Positions 36,052 through 44,348 of a stretch of DNA of 64,000 nt are shown piece by piece (within the stretch, counting starts at the first letter, position 1; each line of letters starts with the position of its first letter). The translations under genes and the position numbers were made by a program. The notes beneath the pieces were generated by a model. That model saw only the letters and a program-made list of their open reading frames with translations, did not search any database and was not told where the DNA came from. Source of the stretch: Gemmatimonadaceae bacterium (GTDB lineage Bacteria > Gemmatimonadota > Gemmatimonadetes > Gemmatimonadales > Gemmatimonadaceae); NCBI GenBank assembly GCA_025934775.1, contig JAICWO010000021.1:16813-80812 (forward strand), read 5' to 3'.

Positions 36052-36642
36052 TCACGCCGTCTCCGCGCCCTTCCGCGAAGCCATCGCGGGAATTCGCTCG
36101 CCCTTCCGCGAGCACTCGATCAGAATCTCGAGCCGCTTCTCGCGCGTCTCCGGCCTCTTCGCGCTCCCCACCCAGTGCGCGGTCACGCGGCGATAATACG
36201 GCGCCTGCGCCTCGTAGTATGCCCACGCCTTCGCATCCGCTTTGAGCGCGGCGAGGGAAGCATCGTCCAACGATGCGCGGCCTCGCTCGAACGAATAGAT
36301 CTCCGACTTCTTCGGGTCGCGTCGCGTGAACGCCGCCCGGCCAGCGTCGGTCATCCGACCCGCCTTCTCGAGCTCGCCGACGCGCTTGATGTTCACGGCG
36401 CTCCAGATGCTCGTCGGTTTTCGCGGGGTGAAGCGAATCGAGTACGTCTCGCCGTCGATGCGGCGGCGAATTCCGTCGATCCATCCGAAGCACAACGCCT
36501 CATCGACCGACTGCGGCCACGTGAGGCTCGGTTTCCCGGTGCTCACTTTGCGAAAGCCGACGAGGAGCTCGGTATGCGTGGCGTGGTTCTTCTCGAGCCA
36601 GGCGCGAAACTCCGGTGGCGATTTGAAGAAGAGTGGCTTCAC
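36052..36642 (-). CDS. YdeI/OmpD-associated family protein
   Basis: The 196-aa protein read from GTG 36642 matches the usual family length and start (VKPLFFKSPPEFRAWLEKNH). It then has TELLVGFRKVSTGKPSLTW, DEALCFGWIDGIRRRIDGE and FTPRKPTSIWSAVN, with the C-terminal AHWVGSAKRPETREKRLEIL. YdeI-type proteins are small cytoplasmic proteins, some linked to antimicrobial-peptide resistance; the molecular role is unclear. The track start at 36975 runs through gntK in another frame and is rejected. It lies 13 nt after gntK on the same strand. Confidence 0.88.
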   Translation of the reverse strand: MKPLFFKSPPEFRAWLEKNHATHTELLVGFRKVSTGKPSLTWPQSVDEALCFGWIDGIRRRIDGETYSIRFTPRKPTSIWSAVNIKRVGELEKAGRMTDAGRAAFTRRDPKKSEIYSFERGRASLDDASLAALKADAKAWAYYEAQAPYYRRVTAHWVGSAKRPETREKRLEILIECSRKGERIPAMASRKGAETA

Positions 36643-36655
36643 GGGTCGGAAGATG

Positions 36656-37165
36656 TCACAGGGCCAGCGCGGCGCGCGCGGCGTCGACAATCTCTGGCAC
36701 CGGCTTGGTTCCGTCCAGCCAGATCGCGTCGCGTGGCGGCTCGAGCGTGGCGAGCTGACTGTCGAGCAGCGCCGGTGTCGCGAAGGGATGGTGACGCTTC
36801 CTGGCGCGCTCTTCCAGAACCTCGCGCGGCACATTGAGGAATAGGAATCGCACCGCGCCCGGCGGCGCATCGTCGGGCACGAGCAGATCGCGATACCACT
36901 GCTTGAGCGCCGAACAGGCGAGCACGACGTGGCTTTTCTCGTCGATGGCACGCGCGATGACATCACGCAACGCAAGGAGCCAGGGCCGCCGGTCGTCGTC
37001 GGTCAGCCCTTCGCCGCGATGCATTTTTGCCTTGTTCGCGGCGGAGTGGTAATCGTCACCCTCGACGAACTGCCAGCCGAGCTCGCGTGCAAGCGCTTCA
37101 CCGGCAGCCGTCTTGCCGGCGGCCGATACACCCATCACCACGATCACCCGCACGTCGCGATTCAT
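36656..37165 (-). CDS. gntK: Gluconokinase
   Basis: The 169-aa protein is of the shikimate-kinase-like GntK family. It has the P-loop VVMGVSAAGKTAAGEALA at residues about 8-25, the substrate motif EGDDYHSAANKAKMHRGEGLTDDDR, CSALKQWYRDLL and LEERARKRHHPFAT. It phosphorylates gluconate to 6-phosphogluconate with ATP in the cytoplasm. It is divergent from a glucose-dehydrogenase-like gene (43-nt gap), which would supply its substrate via gluconolactone. Confidence 0.92.
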   Translation of the reverse strand: MNRDVRVIVVMGVSAAGKTAAGEALARELGWQFVEGDDYHSAANKAKMHRGEGLTDDDRRPWLLALRDVIARAIDEKSHVVLACSALKQWYRDLLVPDDAPPGAVRFLFLNVPREVLEERARKRHHPFATPALLDSQLATLEPPRDAIWLDGTKPVPEIVDAARAALAL

Positions 37166-37208
37166 TGCTGTGTCCGGCGGTGCGATTTCTGCACTGAATT
37201 CTAATTAT

Positions 37209-38261
37209 ATGGAATCGATGCGTTGCATCACCGTCGAGCCGGGTACGGCCAACTCCGTCCAGCTCGACACGTTCAAGATACCGACCCCCGATCGCGGCGC
37301 CGTGCTCATTCGTGCCGTGCGACTCGGCATTTGTGGCACCGATCGCGAGATAATTTCGGGCGCATACGGCGCGCCACCACCCGGACACAAGCGTCTCATC
37401 CTCGGCCACGAATCACTTGGCCGGATCGAAGACGCGCCGAGCGATGCCGGATTCGCGAAGGGTGATCTCGTCGTCGGCATCGTGCGACATCCGGATCCCG
37501 TCCCGTGCGCGAACTGCGCCGCCGGCGAATGGGATATGTGTCGCAATGGACAGTACACGGAGCACGGCATCAAATCGCTCGACGGATATGGATGCGAGTA
37601 CTATCGACTCGATCCACAGTTCGTCGTGCGTCTGGATCAGTCGCTCGGCACCCTCGGCGTGCTCGTCGAGCCGACGAGCGTCGTCGCAAAGGCGTGGGAG
37701 CATGTCGAGTGGATTGGACGCCGCGCGAAGTGGAAGCCGCGGTGCGTGCTCGTCACTGGAGCGGGGCCGGTCGGCTTGCTGGCGGCGTTGCTCGGCGTGC
37801 AGCGCGGCCTCGATGTCCACGTGCTCGATCGCGTCACCGACGGCCCGAAGCCAAATCTCGTTCGCGACCTCGGCGCCACGTACCACGCCGGGTCGCTCGA
37901 CGCGCTGCGCGACGACTTCGACATCGTGATCGAGTGCACGGGTGCCGCATCGCTCGTGTTCGAGGTCGTCGAGCACACCGCCCCGGACGCGATCGTTTGC
38001 CTCGCCGGCGTCTCGGCGCCGGGCGCGTCTCGCTCGATCGACGTCGGCGAGATCAATCGCAAGGTGGTGCTCGGCGATCGCGTCCTCTTCGGATCGGTCA
38101 ACGCGAATCGGCGACACTACGAGGCGGCGATTCGCGCGCTCGCCGCGGCCGACCACGGATGGCTCGATCGGCTCATCACGCGGCGCGTGCCGCTCGACGG
38201 CTGGCGCGACGCCTTCGCCGCGAAGCCGGACGATGTGAAAACCGTGATCGAGTTCGAATGA
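37209..38261 (+). CDS. Zinc-dependent glucose 1-dehydrogenase-like (MDR superfamily)
   Basis: The 350-aa protein begins MRCITVEPGTANSVQLDTF after a possible three-residue extension, so the real start is ATG 37209 or ATG 37218. It has the catalytic zinc Cys in LGICGTDREI, GHESLG, a Cys cluster PCANCAAGEWDMCRNGQY, and the NAD(P) Rossmann motif TGAGPVGLLAALLG (about 185-198) followed by the GlcDH-type segment PKPNLVRDLGATY. These enzymes oxidise glucose or galactose to the lactone. The stop overlaps the GH15 start (ATGA). The track start at 37113 is inside gntK and is rejected. Confidence 0.85.
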   Translation: MESMRCITVEPGTANSVQLDTFKIPTPDRGAVLIRAVRLGICGTDREIISGAYGAPPPGHKRLILGHESLGRIEDAPSDAGFAKGDLVVGIVRHPDPVPCANCAAGEWDMCRNGQYTEHGIKSLDGYGCEYYRLDPQFVVRLDQSLGTLGVLVEPTSVVAKAWEHVEWIGRRAKWKPRCVLVTGAGPVGLLAALLGVQRGLDVHVLDRVTDGPKPNLVRDLGATYHAGSLDALRDDFDIVIECTGAASLVFEVVEHTAPDAIVCLAGVSAPGASRSIDVGEINRKVVLGDRVLFGSVNANRRHYEAAIRALAAADHGWLDRLITRRVPLDGWRDAFAAKPDDVKTVIEFE

Positions 38262-40114
38262 CCCTGCGCCTCGAAGATTACGCCGTCATCGGCGACTGCG
38301 AGACCGCGGCCCTCGTCGGCCGGGATGGCTCCATCGATTGGCTCTGCTGGCCGCGGTTCGACTCGGGCGCGTGCTTCGCCGCGTTGCTCGGTGGGCCCGA
38401 GCACGGGCGATGGCTCGTCGCGCCGAAAGATCCGCACCCGCGCGTGCGGCGTGCCTACCGCGGCGACACGATGATTCTCGAAACCGAGTTCGAGACGGAC
38501 GACGGCGCCGTGACGGTCATCGACTTCATGCCGCTGCGCGACCACCGATCGGACATCGTGCGCATGGTCGTCGGCAAGCGCGGGCGGGTTGCCATGCGAA
38601 CGGAGATCGTGCTGCGATTCGACTACGGCTCGCTCGTGCCCTGGGTGAGCCGCCTCGACGACGGCCGCCTGCGCGCCATCGCCGGCCCCGACATGATCGT
38701 GATCGATTCCGCGGTGGAGCTGCACGGCGAGAACTTCACCACCGTCGGTGATTTCACGGTCGCCGAAGGCGAGTGCGTGTGGTTCACGATGACATGGACG
38801 CCGTCACATCTCGAAGCACCGCGTTCCGCCGACGCGGACAAAGCGCTTCGCGTGACGGAACAGTTCTGGAACAAGTGGGTGCGGCGGTGCACGTACAGGG
38901 GCGAGCTCCGCGAGCCGGTGATCCGATCGTTGCTCACGCTCAAGACGCTCGCGTACACACCGACCGGCGGCATCGTCGCCGCACCGACCACCTCGATCCC
39001 GGAGTGCATCGGCGGAAAACGGAATTGGGATTATCGATTCTGCTGGCTGCGCGACGCGACGCTGTCGCTGCTCGCGCTCATGGACGCCGGCTACTACCAG
39101 GAAGCCGGTGCGTGGCGCGACTGGTTGTTGCGCGCGGCGGCCGGCTCGCCAGATCAAGTGCAAATCATGTACGGCCTCGCCGGCGAGCGCATGCTGCTCG
39201 AGTGGGAGGTCGGCTGGCTTCCCGGCTACGAGTTCTCGCGACCCGTGCGCATCGGTAACGCGGCGCATCAGCAGCTTCAGCTCGACGTCTACGGCGAGGT
39301 GATGGACGCCCTGCATCAGGCGCGGAGCGGCGGCATCTCGGAGAGTGCGGAAGCGTGGGAGCTGCAGAAGGCGCTCGCGGAGCACCTCGCCGGGATCTGG
39401 GATCAGCCGGATCATGGCATCTGGGAGTCGCGCGGCGAGCCGCAGCAGTTCACGCACTCCAAGGTGATGGCGTGGGTCGCGATCGACCGCGCGGTGAAGA
39501 GCGCCGAACAGTTCGGCCTCGAAGGTCCCGTCGACCAGTGGAAGGCGCTGCGCCAGCGCATTCACGAGGACGTCTGCGAGCACGGCTTCAACACGAAGCT
39601 GGGGTCGTTCGTGCAGTCGTACGGCTCGGAGCTGCTCGATGCGAGTTTACTCATGATACCGCTCGTCGGCTTCCTGCCCGCGAGCGACGCGCGCGTGCGC
39701 GGGACGGTGGAGTGTATCGAGCGGCGGCTGCTCGCCGACGGGTTCGTGATGCGCTACGACACGCGCGCGAGCAACGACGGGCTTCCCCCGGGCGAAGGCG
39801 CCTTCTTGGCGTGCAGCTTCTGGCTCGCCGACAACTACGTCCTCCTCGGCCGCACGGACGACGCGCGCAAGCTCTTCGACCGCCTGCTCTCACTGCGCAA
39901 CGACGTCGGGCTGCTGTCGGAGGAATACGACGCAAAGCTCGGACGACAGGTCGGCAATTTTCCACAGGCATTCTCGCATGTGGCGATGCTGAGCACCGCC
40001 TTCAACCTCGGCCACGCCGAGCATCAGAACGCGCCGCGGCCGGCCGAGCAGCGCGCGACGCACAAGGCGCCGAGCCGAAAGCGCACGGCGAAAAAGGGCA
40101 CGCGCGGGGGCTGA
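38258..40114 (+). CDS. GH15 family glycoside hydrolase (glucoamylase/trehalase-like)
   Basis: The 618-aa protein begins LRLEDYAVIGDCETAALVGRDGSIDWLCWPRFDSG, the typical start of GH15 proteins with an N-terminal beta-sandwich domain. The (alpha/alpha)6 barrel follows from about 230, with RNWDYRFCWLRDATLSLLAL, GIWESRGEPQQFTHSKVMAWVAIDRA (catalytic Glu region) and EGAFLACSFWLADNYVLLGR. It would release glucose from alpha-glucosides or trehalose. The C-terminus is a short basic tail (KRTAKKGTRG). The start overlaps the dehydrogenase stop, so glucose release and oxidation are coupled genetically. Confidence 0.92.
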   Translation: MTLRLEDYAVIGDCETAALVGRDGSIDWLCWPRFDSGACFAALLGGPEHGRWLVAPKDPHPRVRRAYRGDTMILETEFETDDGAVTVIDFMPLRDHRSDIVRMVVGKRGRVAMRTEIVLRFDYGSLVPWVSRLDDGRLRAIAGPDMIVIDSAVELHGENFTTVGDFTVAEGECVWFTMTWTPSHLEAPRSADADKALRVTEQFWNKWVRRCTYRGELREPVIRSLLTLKTLAYTPTGGIVAAPTTSIPECIGGKRNWDYRFCWLRDATLSLLALMDAGYYQEAGAWRDWLLRAAAGSPDQVQIMYGLAGERMLLEWEVGWLPGYEFSRPVRIGNAAHQQLQLDVYGEVMDALHQARSGGISESAEAWELQKALAEHLAGIWDQPDHGIWESRGEPQQFTHSKVMAWVAIDRAVKSAEQFGLEGPVDQWKALRQRIHEDVCEHGFNTKLGSFVQSYGSELLDASLLMIPLVGFLPASDARVRGTVECIERRLLADGFVMRYDTRASNDGLPPGEGAFLACSFWLADNYVLLGRTDDARKLFDRLLSLRNDVGLLSEEYDAKLGRQVGNFPQAFSHVAMLSTAFNLGHAEHQNAPRPAEQRATHKAPSRKRTAKKGTRGG

Positions 40115-40115
40115 G

Positions 40116-40994
40116 TTATTTCGCGATCAGCGCGACGCCGTTCCCCGGCTGCGGAAATCGGACGAACACCTCCGGGTCGTGACCCGGGACGATGAGATCG
40201 GGGCTCGCCGCGATCGTCGTCATGCGGGCCTGCGCGCGCAGGTTGGAGAGCGAGTCGAGCGTCTGCGCGATCGGACGGTGCGTCGCGAGGTTCTCGTACA
40301 GATACATGTTGTCCGACGCGATGACGACGGTGCCTTCCTTCGTTCGGACGCCCACGTACTGCGACGCGAATGTATGTTTGCCGCCCGTGTACACGGTGAT
40401 GCCGGGCATGATCTCCTTGGCGTCGCCGTCCACGAGCTGCACGCGTCCCGCGCGCGCGGCCGCCGCCAGCCGCTTCGCGTCGCCCGCGTCGATCATCCGG
40501 TCCTTCACGGCGCCCGTCGAATCCGTGTGATGATCGAACTCCTCGCGCTGAATCCAGATCATCGACTGGGGAAAGAGGTCGATCCCATCCAGATGATCCC
40601 AGTGCACGTGCGAGATGATGAGATCGTGGATCTGCGCCGAAGTCACTCCGGCGCGCATGACCGCGGAATCGGGCGGCAGATAGTCCTTGGGGTGATACCG
40701 CCGCACCAGGTCGGCCCGGTGAAAGCCGGCGTCGACCAGCACGTCATGTCCATCAGATCCTTTTAATAACCAGACCATCATCGCGATGTCGATCCGGCGG
40801 CTCGTGTCGGCGCCCGTGATCAGGCCGGAGACGCGGAACGGAATGCTGGCGTACCGGATCGCGTAGACCTGATACGTCACCGGCGGCTCCTGCTCCGCGT
40901 GCACCGGCGCCGTGTCGCCGAGCGCCGCCCGCATGGCGGTGATCGAAACCGCCGCGGCCATGCAGGCGATGGTGCGTCGAATCGACCGCTTCAT
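40116..40994 (-). CDS. Exported metallo-beta-lactamase-fold hydrolase (AHL-lactonase-like)
   Basis: The 292-aa protein has an N-terminal signal-like segment (RTIACMAAAVSITAM) and an MBL fold with the HxHxDH motif as SHVHWDHLDG at about 129-138. The aspartate/histidine ligands are completed by ASDNMYLYENL and VPGHDPEVF. The order resembles N-acyl homoserine lactonases, but many MBL hydrolases share it, so the substrate is open. It is the third gene of a glnA-GNAT-MBL operon (1-nt gap) and is convergent with the GH15 gene. Confidence 0.82.
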   Translation of the reverse strand: MKRSIRRTIACMAAAVSITAMRAALGDTAPVHAEQEPPVTYQVYAIRYASIPFRVSGLITGADTSRRIDIAMMVWLLKGSDGHDVLVDAGFHRADLVRRYHPKDYLPPDSAVMRAGVTSAQIHDLIISHVHWDHLDGIDLFPQSMIWIQREEFDHHTDSTGAVKDRMIDAGDAKRLAAAARAGRVQLVDGDAKEIMPGITVYTGGKHTFASQYVGVRTKEGTVVIASDNMYLYENLATHRPIAQTLDSLSNLRAQARMTTIAASPDLIVPGHDPEVFVRFPQPGNGVALIAK

Positions 40995-40995
40995 G

Positions 40996-41475
40996 TCATG
41001 CTCCGTCGTGAGTGTGCATCACGCGTTCGGAAGATCCTGTGGGAAGATCCTTCATGTAGCGCCGTCCGGTGTGGCGATAGGCGAGCGACTCGTAGAACCG
41101 GTGCGCCTCGTCTCGATGCAGCGCGGTGTTGACGACCACGCGTTCGGCGCCGTGCTCGCGAGCCCAGTCCTCGACCGCGCGCACCAGCCGCCGCCCCGCT
41201 CCGCTGCGGCGCGCGCGTTCGTCGACGACGAGCAGCGAAAGCTGGGCGATCGGCGCGTCGTGGTTCATCGTGTGGCGCATGTGCACCGTCACGAGACCCA
41301 ATACCTCGGTCGATCTCGTCACGACGAACCCGCGCGCGCCCTGGTCGGTGTCCAGGCGCGCGATGCGCGCTGGAATCACATCCGGCGTACACGGGTAGCC
41401 AAGCTGCGTGCACAGCCGCGCCAGCGCCTCGGCGTCCTCAGGGGTCGGCTGCCGAACTTCGAAATCGGCGGACAT
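40996..41475 (-). CDS. GNAT family N-acetyltransferase
   Basis: The 159-aa protein has the GNAT fold: VRQPTPEDAEALARLCTQLG, LSLLVVDERARRSGAGRRLV with the acetyl-CoA-binding R-x-x-G-x-G/A loop, and NTALHRDEAHRFYESLAYRHTG. The substrate is unknown. It starts 3 nt after the glnA stop and ends just before the MBL gene. Confidence 0.88.
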   Translation of the reverse strand: MSADFEVRQPTPEDAEALARLCTQLGYPCTPDVIPARIARLDTDQGARGFVVTRSTEVLGLVTVHMRHTMNHDAPIAQLSLLVVDERARRSGAGRRLVRAVEDWAREHGAERVVVNTALHRDEAHRFYESLAYRHTGRRYMKDLPTGSSERVMHTHDGA

Positions 41476-41478
41476 GCG

Positions 41479-42843
41479 TCAGTACTTCTCCAGGTAGCTG
41501 TCGAGCTCCCACTGGCTCACCTGCGTGATGTAGTCGCGCCACTCCTGCCGTTTGGCTTCCACGAAATGCGTGGTGATGTGTTCGCCGAGCGCGCTCTGAA
41601 TGACGTCGTCTTTCTCGAGCTCGTCCAGCGCCTCATTGAGGTCGTGCGGCAGGTCGTCGATGCGAAGCCGGCGCTTCTCGCGGAAGCTCATCTCCCAGAT
41701 GTTCTCATTCACGGGCTCGCGATAGTCGGCCTTCGTCTCGATGCCGTCGAGTCCCGCCGCGAGCATGACCGCGAGCGCGAGATACGGATTCGCGGCCGGA
41801 TCCGGCATCCGGAGCTCCACGCGCGTGCCGAGCCCGCGCCGGTCCGGCACGCGAATCAGCGGGGAGCGATTTCGCATGGACCACGCGACGTTCACCGGCG
41901 CCTCGTAGCCGGGCACGAGGCGCTTATATGAGTTTACTAATGGATTGGTGATCGCGCACATGCCGCGCGCGTGCCGCAGCAGTCCGCCGATGTAATGCAG
42001 CGCCGCCGGCGAGAGCTCCCATTCCGCTTTGGGGGCCCAGAACGCGTTCTCCTTTCCCGTGAACAGCGACTGGTGCGTATGCATCCCGCTGCCGTTCTGC
42101 CCGAAGATCGGTTTCGGCATGAACGACGCGAGCAAGCCGAACTGGGTCGCGACATGCTTCACCACGAAACGGAACGTGGCGATGTTGTCCGCCGTCTTGA
42201 GCGCGTCGGCATAGCGGAAATCGATCTCGTGCTGGCCGTGCGCGACTTCGTGATGCGCGGCCTCCACCTCGAAGCCCATCCGCTCGAGCGTGTCGACCAT
42301 GGCGCGGCGCGCATCCTCGCCGAGGTCGGCGGGCGCGAGATCGAAGTAGCTGCCCACGTCGTGCGTCGTCGTGCTCGCCTCACCGGTCTCGCTCGGTTTG
42401 AACAGGAAGAACTCCGCTTCCATTCCCGCGTTCATCGCATAGCCCATCGAGCGCGCCTTCGCGAGCACCGCCTTGAGCTGGCCGCGCGGGTCGCCGGCGA
42501 ACGGCGCGCCGTTCGGCATCGCGATGTCGCAGATGAGCCGGCAGATGCGGTTCTCCGGATCGCCCCACGGGAACACGAGGAACGTGTCGAGGTCGGGCGT
42601 GAGGAGCATGTCCGACTCCTCGATGCGCACGAAGCCTTCGATCGACGATCCGTCGAACATGATGTCGCCGGCGAGCGCCTTCTCGAACTGCGACGACGGA
42701 ATCTCGACGTTCTTGTTGATGCCGAGAATGTCCGTGAACTGCAGACGCATGAACCGGACGTTGAGCTTTTCGGTGAGCTCGAGAATGTCCTTCTTCGAGG
42801 CGCCGGTGGTGTCCGGCGTGAGCGATCGGGTGCGCGGCGTCAC
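41479..42843 (-). CDS. glnA: Glutamine synthetase type I, alpha subtype
   Basis: From GTG 42843 the 454-aa protein matches GSI-alpha length. It has NVRFMRLQFTDILG, MFDGSSIEGF, EAEFFLF, the ATP/glutamate-site motifs AHHEVAHGQHEIDFRY and MPKPIFGQNGSGMHTHQSL, and NPYLALAVMLAAGLDGI. In place of the Tyr adenylylation loop of GSI-beta it has EMSFREKRRLRIDDLPHDL, as in Bacillus-type enzymes, so control is likely by feedback or protein binding rather than adenylylation. The track start at 42981 is rejected as beyond the family N-terminus. It heads an operon with a GNAT and an MBL-fold gene. It ligates ammonia to glutamate. Confidence 0.93.
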   Translation of the reverse strand: MTPRTRSLTPDTTGASKKDILELTEKLNVRFMRLQFTDILGINKNVEIPSSQFEKALAGDIMFDGSSIEGFVRIEESDMLLTPDLDTFLVFPWGDPENRICRLICDIAMPNGAPFAGDPRGQLKAVLAKARSMGYAMNAGMEAEFFLFKPSETGEASTTTHDVGSYFDLAPADLGEDARRAMVDTLERMGFEVEAAHHEVAHGQHEIDFRYADALKTADNIATFRFVVKHVATQFGLLASFMPKPIFGQNGSGMHTHQSLFTGKENAFWAPKAEWELSPAALHYIGGLLRHARGMCAITNPLVNSYKRLVPGYEAPVNVAWSMRNRSPLIRVPDRRGLGTRVELRMPDPAANPYLALAVMLAAGLDGIETKADYREPVNENIWEMSFREKRRLRIDDLPHDLNEALDELEKDDVIQSALGEHITTHFVEAKRQEWRDYITQVSQWELDSYLEKY

Positions 42844-42982
42844 GGATTGGCGAGCGTGGCGGGTGAGATCGGTGAGAGCGATGTGGAAGCTGTTTGCGCG
42901 TCGTCGTGGTGTCAAACGGGCATACGGCTTGCGCGACCCGTGATTCGAGATTTCACGACGTACCCGGGCGAAGGAGAACACG

Positions 42983-43429
42983 ATGAAGATTCAAGACATC
43001 ATGACGCGCGACCCGAGCTGCGTGTCGCCGGATTCTACCGTGCGCGAAGCGGCGCAGCTCATGAAGCGCGACGACACCGGCATCATTCCGGTCGTCAACG
43101 GCAGCAGCGACAAGCGGCTGCTTGGCGTCATCACCGACCGCGACATCGCGATCCGCTGCGTCGCCGAAGGCAAGGACGGCAGCTGCCATGTGCGCGACGT
43201 GATGAGCTCCGATGATCTCGCCACGTGCAATCTGAACGACGACGTCGACTCGGTGATGAACGCCATGCGCACCGAGAAAGTGCGTCGGATTCCAATCGTC
43301 GATGAGCGTGGCTCCCTCGTCGGCATCGTCGCGCAGTCCGATGTGCTGCGGAAGACGCGCGACACGCACAAGGCGGGCGAGACGGTGGAGCAGATCTCCC
43401 AGCCCGGCGGGCAGCACAGTCAATCCTGA
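42983..43429 (+). CDS. Two-CBS-domain protein
   Basis: The 148-aa protein is one CBS pair: MKIQDIMTRDPSCVSPDSTVREAAQLM (CBS1) and VRDVMSSDDLATCNLNDDVDSVM with IPIVDERGSLVGIVAQSDVLR (CBS2). Such free-standing pairs bind adenylate nucleotides and modulate partners. A GGAG Shine-Dalgarno sequence precedes ATG 42983. It is divergent from glnA, which makes a regulatory link conceivable but untested. Confidence 0.9.
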   Translation: MKIQDIMTRDPSCVSPDSTVREAAQLMKRDDTGIIPVVNGSSDKRLLGVITDRDIAIRCVAEGKDGSCHVRDVMSSDDLATCNLNDDVDSVMNAMRTEKVRRIPIVDERGSLVGIVAQSDVLRKTRDTHKAGETVEQISQPGGQHSQS

Positions 43430-43443
43430 TCGCCGTTTGTCTC

Positions 43444-43489
43444 GCGGCCCCGCGGTCGAGTCGTGCTTGGCGATCGACCGCGGGGCCGC
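43444..43489. terminator. 16-bp GC-rich hairpin terminator
   Basis: GCGGCCCCGCGGTCGA (43444-43459) pairs perfectly with TCGACCGCGGGGCCGC (43474-43489) around a 14-nt loop, directly after the CBS gene. There is no clear T-tract. Confidence 0.75.
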
Positions 43490-43520
43490 GTCGTCGAATG
43501 ACGTGACGGCGTCGTCCGTG

Positions 43521-43526
43521 TAGCTT
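43521..43526 (+). promoter_or_regulatory. -10 box (TAGCTT) with leaderless spacing
   Basis: TAGCTT is followed by 6 nt and ATG 43533, with no Shine-Dalgarno sequence between. It repeats the geometry seen at 7007 and 27405. Confidence 0.45.
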
Positions 43527-43532
43527 TACCGC

Positions 43533-44348
43533 ATGGCTTCTCCGTCCTTACCAGAACAGCATCAAACCTGTCCGGGCTGCGGCGCGGACGCGGTCGGCAA
43601 GTTCTGTTCGAATTGCGGCGCATCGTTGGCCGGCGCGGCGTGCGCCGCGTGCGGAGCCTCGTTGTCGCCGGGCGCGAAATTCTGTCACCGCTGCGGCTCG
43701 CCCGTCGGCGCCGCCGACCCGCGCGTCGGTGAGCAGCGCAGCTTTTCGTCCGCGCTCCCATGGGGCGTTGCGGCGATCGCGCTGGTCGCGATCGTGGCGC
43801 TGGTGGCAGGACAGCGCTTCGGACGTACGTCATCCGGTGCGCCGAGCGCTGTCCCCGACAATGCCGCCGAGGCGATGAGCGCGGCCGCGCCGTTCGCCGG
43901 TGCCACGGGCAATGGTCAAGCACCCGACATCAGCAATCTCACACCGGCCGAAGCGGCGGTACGCCTGTACAATCGTGTGATGGAAGCGCACGAGAACGGC
44001 AGAGCTGATACGGTGCAGATGTTCGCGCCCATGGCGATCACCGCCTATCAGATGATTGGGAATCCCAATCTCGACGAGCGCTACGACATGGGTCGCATTG
44101 CCGCGGTATCCGGCAATGAAACACTCGCGCGCGCCGAGGCGGACACCATTCTCGCCAAGCATCCGAATCATCTGCTCGGCCTCATTCTCGCCGGAAACGC
44201 CGCGCACCTGCGCAAGGACACTGCGGCGGAACGGAAGTATTACGATGCGCTGCACGCCGCCGCGCCAGCCGAACGCGGCAAGCAGTTGGAAGAGTACGTC
44301 ACCCACGAGAACGACATCACGATCGCCCTCGACGCCAGACGTCCATGA
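43533..44348 (+). CDS. Zinc-ribbon, single-span membrane protein with TPR-like C-terminus
   Basis: The 271-aa protein begins with two double-zinc-ribbon units, eight Cys in four CxxC pairs (CPGCG, CSNCG, CAACG, CHRCG) by residue 55. One membrane span (WGVAAIALVAIVALVAG, about 77-93), an Ala/Pro linker, and a helical TPR-like domain follow (AEAAVRLYNRVMEAHENGRAD; LARAEADTILAKHPNHLLGLILAG). The topology implies a cytoplasmic zinc head and an extracytoplasmic helical tail. The function is unknown. The stop overlaps the start of the mqnD-like gene (ATGA). Confidence 0.8.
   Translation: MASPSLPEQHQTCPGCGADAVGKFCSNCGASLAGAACAACGASLSPGAKFCHRCGSPVGAADPRVGEQRSFSSALPWGVAAIALVAIVALVAGQRFGRTSSGAPSAVPDNAAEAMSAAAPFAGATGNGQAPDISNLTPAEAAVRLYNRVMEAHENGRADTVQMFAPMAITAYQMIGNPNLDERYDMGRIAAVSGNETLARAEADTILAKHPNHLLGLILAGNAAHLRKDTAAERKYYDALHAAAPAERGKQLEEYVTHENDITIALDARRP

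Noticed and set aside
37505-38257. 250-codon upstream extension of the GH15 ORF
   Set aside because: It overlaps the glucose-dehydrogenase-like gene in another frame with Arg-rich low-quality translation; ATG 38258 overlaps the upstream stop and matches the family start.
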